From the NCBI RefSeq assembly GCF_900177535.1, contig NZ_FXAJ01000002.1, forward strand, positions 620,001 to 684,000: 64,000 nt of DNA. The letters run 5' to 3'. Position numbers and translations under genes: made by a program. The notes beneath the pieces are model-generated. The model was not told the DNA's origin. It searched no databases and saw only the letters and a list, made by a program, of their open reading frames with translations. Origin of the DNA: Priestia filamentosa (lineage in GTDB: Bacteria; Bacillota; Bacilli; Bacillales; Bacillaceae_H). Below, piece after piece: positions 62,476-64,000 of this stretch. The stretch's first letter is position 1. The number at the start of each line of letters is the position of its first letter.

Positions 62476-63633
62476 ATTCGCTGGGGCATCTACTTTTTCC
62501 GCTTGAAAATAATAGTCACTAAATACATCTGTTAACGCAGACACGGTATTTGCTAGTTCATCCATATTGTTGTCAACGCCGCCAACTTCAATTAAAATCG
62601 CTCGAGGGGAAATGTCTTGATTGTAGACGCCATTTCCGCTTGCACCTGTTTTCCCGATAACCCCTCGACTTAGACCTGGATATTTCTTTTCAAGAGCGTG
62701 GTGAAGATCTTGGGCGAATTTGACGTTTTGTTCATAGTTTGGCTGTTCTTTTCCAATCACAAACGCGACTTTTGCGTAGCCTTTTTCCTTGATTTTAATT
62801 GTGGTATGATCGCCTCTTAGTGAATCACGATGAAGATCAATAAAATAGGAGAGATCATCACTTTGACTTTTCGCCGCTTCTACGACTTCACGTGAAGCCC
62901 GGTAGGCTTGAACGGTTCCCCATCCTTTTGTATTCAGCTTTTGGGTCATATTGGTTGTATCCACAATTGAGCCAATGTTGTTTTTTTCTAAACTGTTGCC
63001 AAGCATTTTCCCAACAAGCGTAATGTTTGTTCGATTGTCTACCGCTTTATCAGCATCAGGATCATCCGTTAACCCGAGAATCGGAAGGTAAGATTCCCAG
63101 CTGTGTGTATGGTAAATATACACCTTTTTCTCTTTAATGCCCCCGTTCGGCGGTTGCTGCGGTTCTTCTGGCTGTGCTGGCTCTTCCGCTCCTGAATCGT
63201 TATTTTGATCTTTTTCTAAAATGGTATCAAGCGATGGAGAAGACTCTACAGGCGTATTTGTATAGTTTGTCCCTTGTCCAGGTGTGATAATTTCAGAATG
63301 ATAGGAAAAGAAACCAGGTAAACTATCACCGAGAAGGGTAATTGCGCTGTTTAATTTAATATTTGTTGTCGCCTGTAATCCAAGAGAAGAAAGAGACAAA
63401 GGCTCACGGTTCTCAGAAGCAAAAGCAGGCGTTTCAGTTTCAAGCATGGTTAAAAAAATGCTGTCTGAACTAGTATTTAATGTATGGCTAATATAAGAAG
63501 GAAATCTGAGCTGAAGTTTAAAAGTCGTGGTCGTAAGGGCCGTGACGAAAAACGTAAACACAATGACAATTGCAATGAGCGCTGATAGAGGAAGAAAGGC
63601 AATCTTTCCATGCTCGTATTTCCACTTTTTCAT
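62473..63633 (-). CDS. spoIIP: SpoIIP family sporulation amidase
   Basis: 386 residues, close to B. subtilis SpoIIP (401). Membrane anchor (IAFLPLSALIAIVIVFTFFVTAL), a Pro/Gln linker (about 135-165), then the amidase domain with VYIYHTHSWES, FIDLHRDS, and IEVGGVDNNMDE ligands. SpoIIP cleaves septal peptidoglycan during engulfment with SpoIID. It lies away from gpr, its usual neighbour, so it may be a second copy. Confidence 0.85.
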   Translation of the reverse strand: MKKWKYEHGKIAFLPLSALIAIVIVFTFFVTALTTTTFKLQLRFPSYISHTLNTSSDSIFLTMLETETPAFASENREPLSLSSLGLQATTNIKLNSAITLLGDSLPGFFSYHSEIITPGQGTNYTNTPVESSPSLDTILEKDQNNDSGAEEPAQPEEPQQPPNGGIKEKKVYIYHTHSWESYLPILGLTDDPDADKAVDNRTNITLVGKMLGNSLEKNNIGSIVDTTNMTQKLNTKGWGTVQAYRASREVVEAAKSQSDDLSYFIDLHRDSLRGDHTTIKIKEKGYAKVAFVIGKEQPNYEQNVKFAQDLHHALEKKYPGLSRGVIGKTGASGNGVYNQDISPRAILIEVGGVDNNMDELANTVSALTDVFSDYYFQAEKVDAPAN

Positions 63634-63732
63634 AGTTTAATCCCTCATTTAAAATTGAAGTATAATAGTATCTATGCAAAAAAATAGTAGGTTATGATAG
63701 AATATACAAATTTTACTAGAGTTAAGGAAAAA

Positions 63733-63769
63733 ATTTAGTTTACCATAACTAAATTTATGTAAACTAAAT
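63733..63769. promoter_or_regulatory. 11-bp inverted repeat upstream of YhfW-like gene
   Basis: ATTTAGTTTAC and GTAAACTAAAT separated by 15 bases, about 77 bases before the start. Probably an operator or a hairpin in the leader. Confidence 0.5.
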
Positions 63770-63845
63770 AAGTGGGAACATTATACATATTTTACTTAGG
63801 GAATGGACATGCTAATGAAAGCTCATAAAAGGGAGGAAAATACCT

Positions 63846-64000
63846 ATGTTCCATGAGGGAAAAATACCTGAGTTTTCAACATCGTACTGGCGAGAATCAA
63901 CAGATGTTCCTTCGTTTTCACCGTTAAAGGAAAACATTGATGTAGATGTAGCCGTGATTGGAGGGGGAATTGCTGGAGTCACAACGGCTTATTTGCTTAC
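63846..64000 (+). CDS. YhfW-like FAD-dependent oxidoreductase, 5' part
   Basis: The first 51 residues, with EFSTSYWRESTDVPSFSPLKENIDVDVAVIGGGIAGVTTAYLL, show the FAD-binding GxGxxG (GGGIAG) of the DAO family with a preceding stretch matching YhfW, a flavoprotein with a C-terminal Rieske domain. The window ends in the gene. GGGAGG precedes the ATG. Confidence 0.7.
   Translation, partial: MFHEGKIPEFSTSYWRESTDVPSFSPLKENIDVDVAVIGGGIAGVTTAYLL

Overview
This window is AT-rich chromosomal DNA from an endospore-forming Bacillaceae bacterium, probably Bacillus or Priestia. The evidence is sporulation and coat genes (a YheC/YheD-type protein, SpoIIP, a sigma-K-like promoter), strong Shine-Dalgarno sites, T-box and yjdF RNA elements, and recognisable Rex, FapR, PadR and sigma-B sites. 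I see no prophage, insertion sequence, rRNA or CRISPR array. The only tRNA is a tRNA-Ala. The content is typical core and accessory mosaic: short operons separated by strong hairpin terminators, with a few decayed genes.

Layout. 1-5.3 kb: an RpiR regulator, a decayed stretch, an arylsulfate sulfotransferase and an OFA-type MFS transporter. 5.3-8.6 kb: a self-controlled marR-mmpL pair with tandem operators. 8.6-12 kb: manganese catalase, a sigma-B-type chaB gene and small membrane proteins. 12-14.7 kb: a MocR regulator divergent from a nitrilase. 14.7-25.1 kb: a spore-surface block with a YheC/YheD-type protein, a Cys-rich coat-like protein and a seven-gene operon. That operon ends in a 1228-residue multicopper oxidase matching the spore Mn(II) oxidase MnxG, followed by a SCO-type copper chaperone. 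25-33 kb: tRNA, YjgB, the yjdF RNA and gene, a glycosyltransferase, an XRE plus membrane pair, a broken lipoprotein gene and small stress or unknown genes.

33-40 kb: padR with DUF3237 and padC (phenolic-acid detoxification), then ldh-lctP under two Rex boxes. 39-44 kb: fdhD, a YrhE/YjgC-type formate dehydrogenase and a DUF1641 protein. 44-51 kb: an ABC transporter, signal peptidase, acetyltransferases, CoA-disulfide reductase, a YdcF-type protein and fabH with a FapR site. 51-55 kb: a methyltransferase and molybdate uptake (modB, modA and a YvgK-type regulator). Molybdate uptake should supply the molybdenum formate dehydrogenase 10 kb away. 55-57 kb: an ECF-like sigma factor co-transcribed with a second-type ClpP, then YebC. 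57-64 kb: a poly-gamma-glutamate hydrolase, a T-box-controlled MFS transporter, a bile-acid symporter family protein, a repeat lipoprotein, a SpoIIP-type amidase and the start of a YhfW-like oxidoreductase.

The most interesting system is the spore Mn/Cu oxidase block. Four of its small proteins plus one divergently encoded paralogue appear to share a beta-barrel-like repeat, and two membrane proteins are glycine-rich paralogues. Other items worth follow-up are a CTG-start gene whose ribosome site lies inside a 20-bp hairpin, the sigma-ClpP operon, a T-box whose specifier and discriminator disagree under one reading, and several perfect inverted repeats that look like operators.
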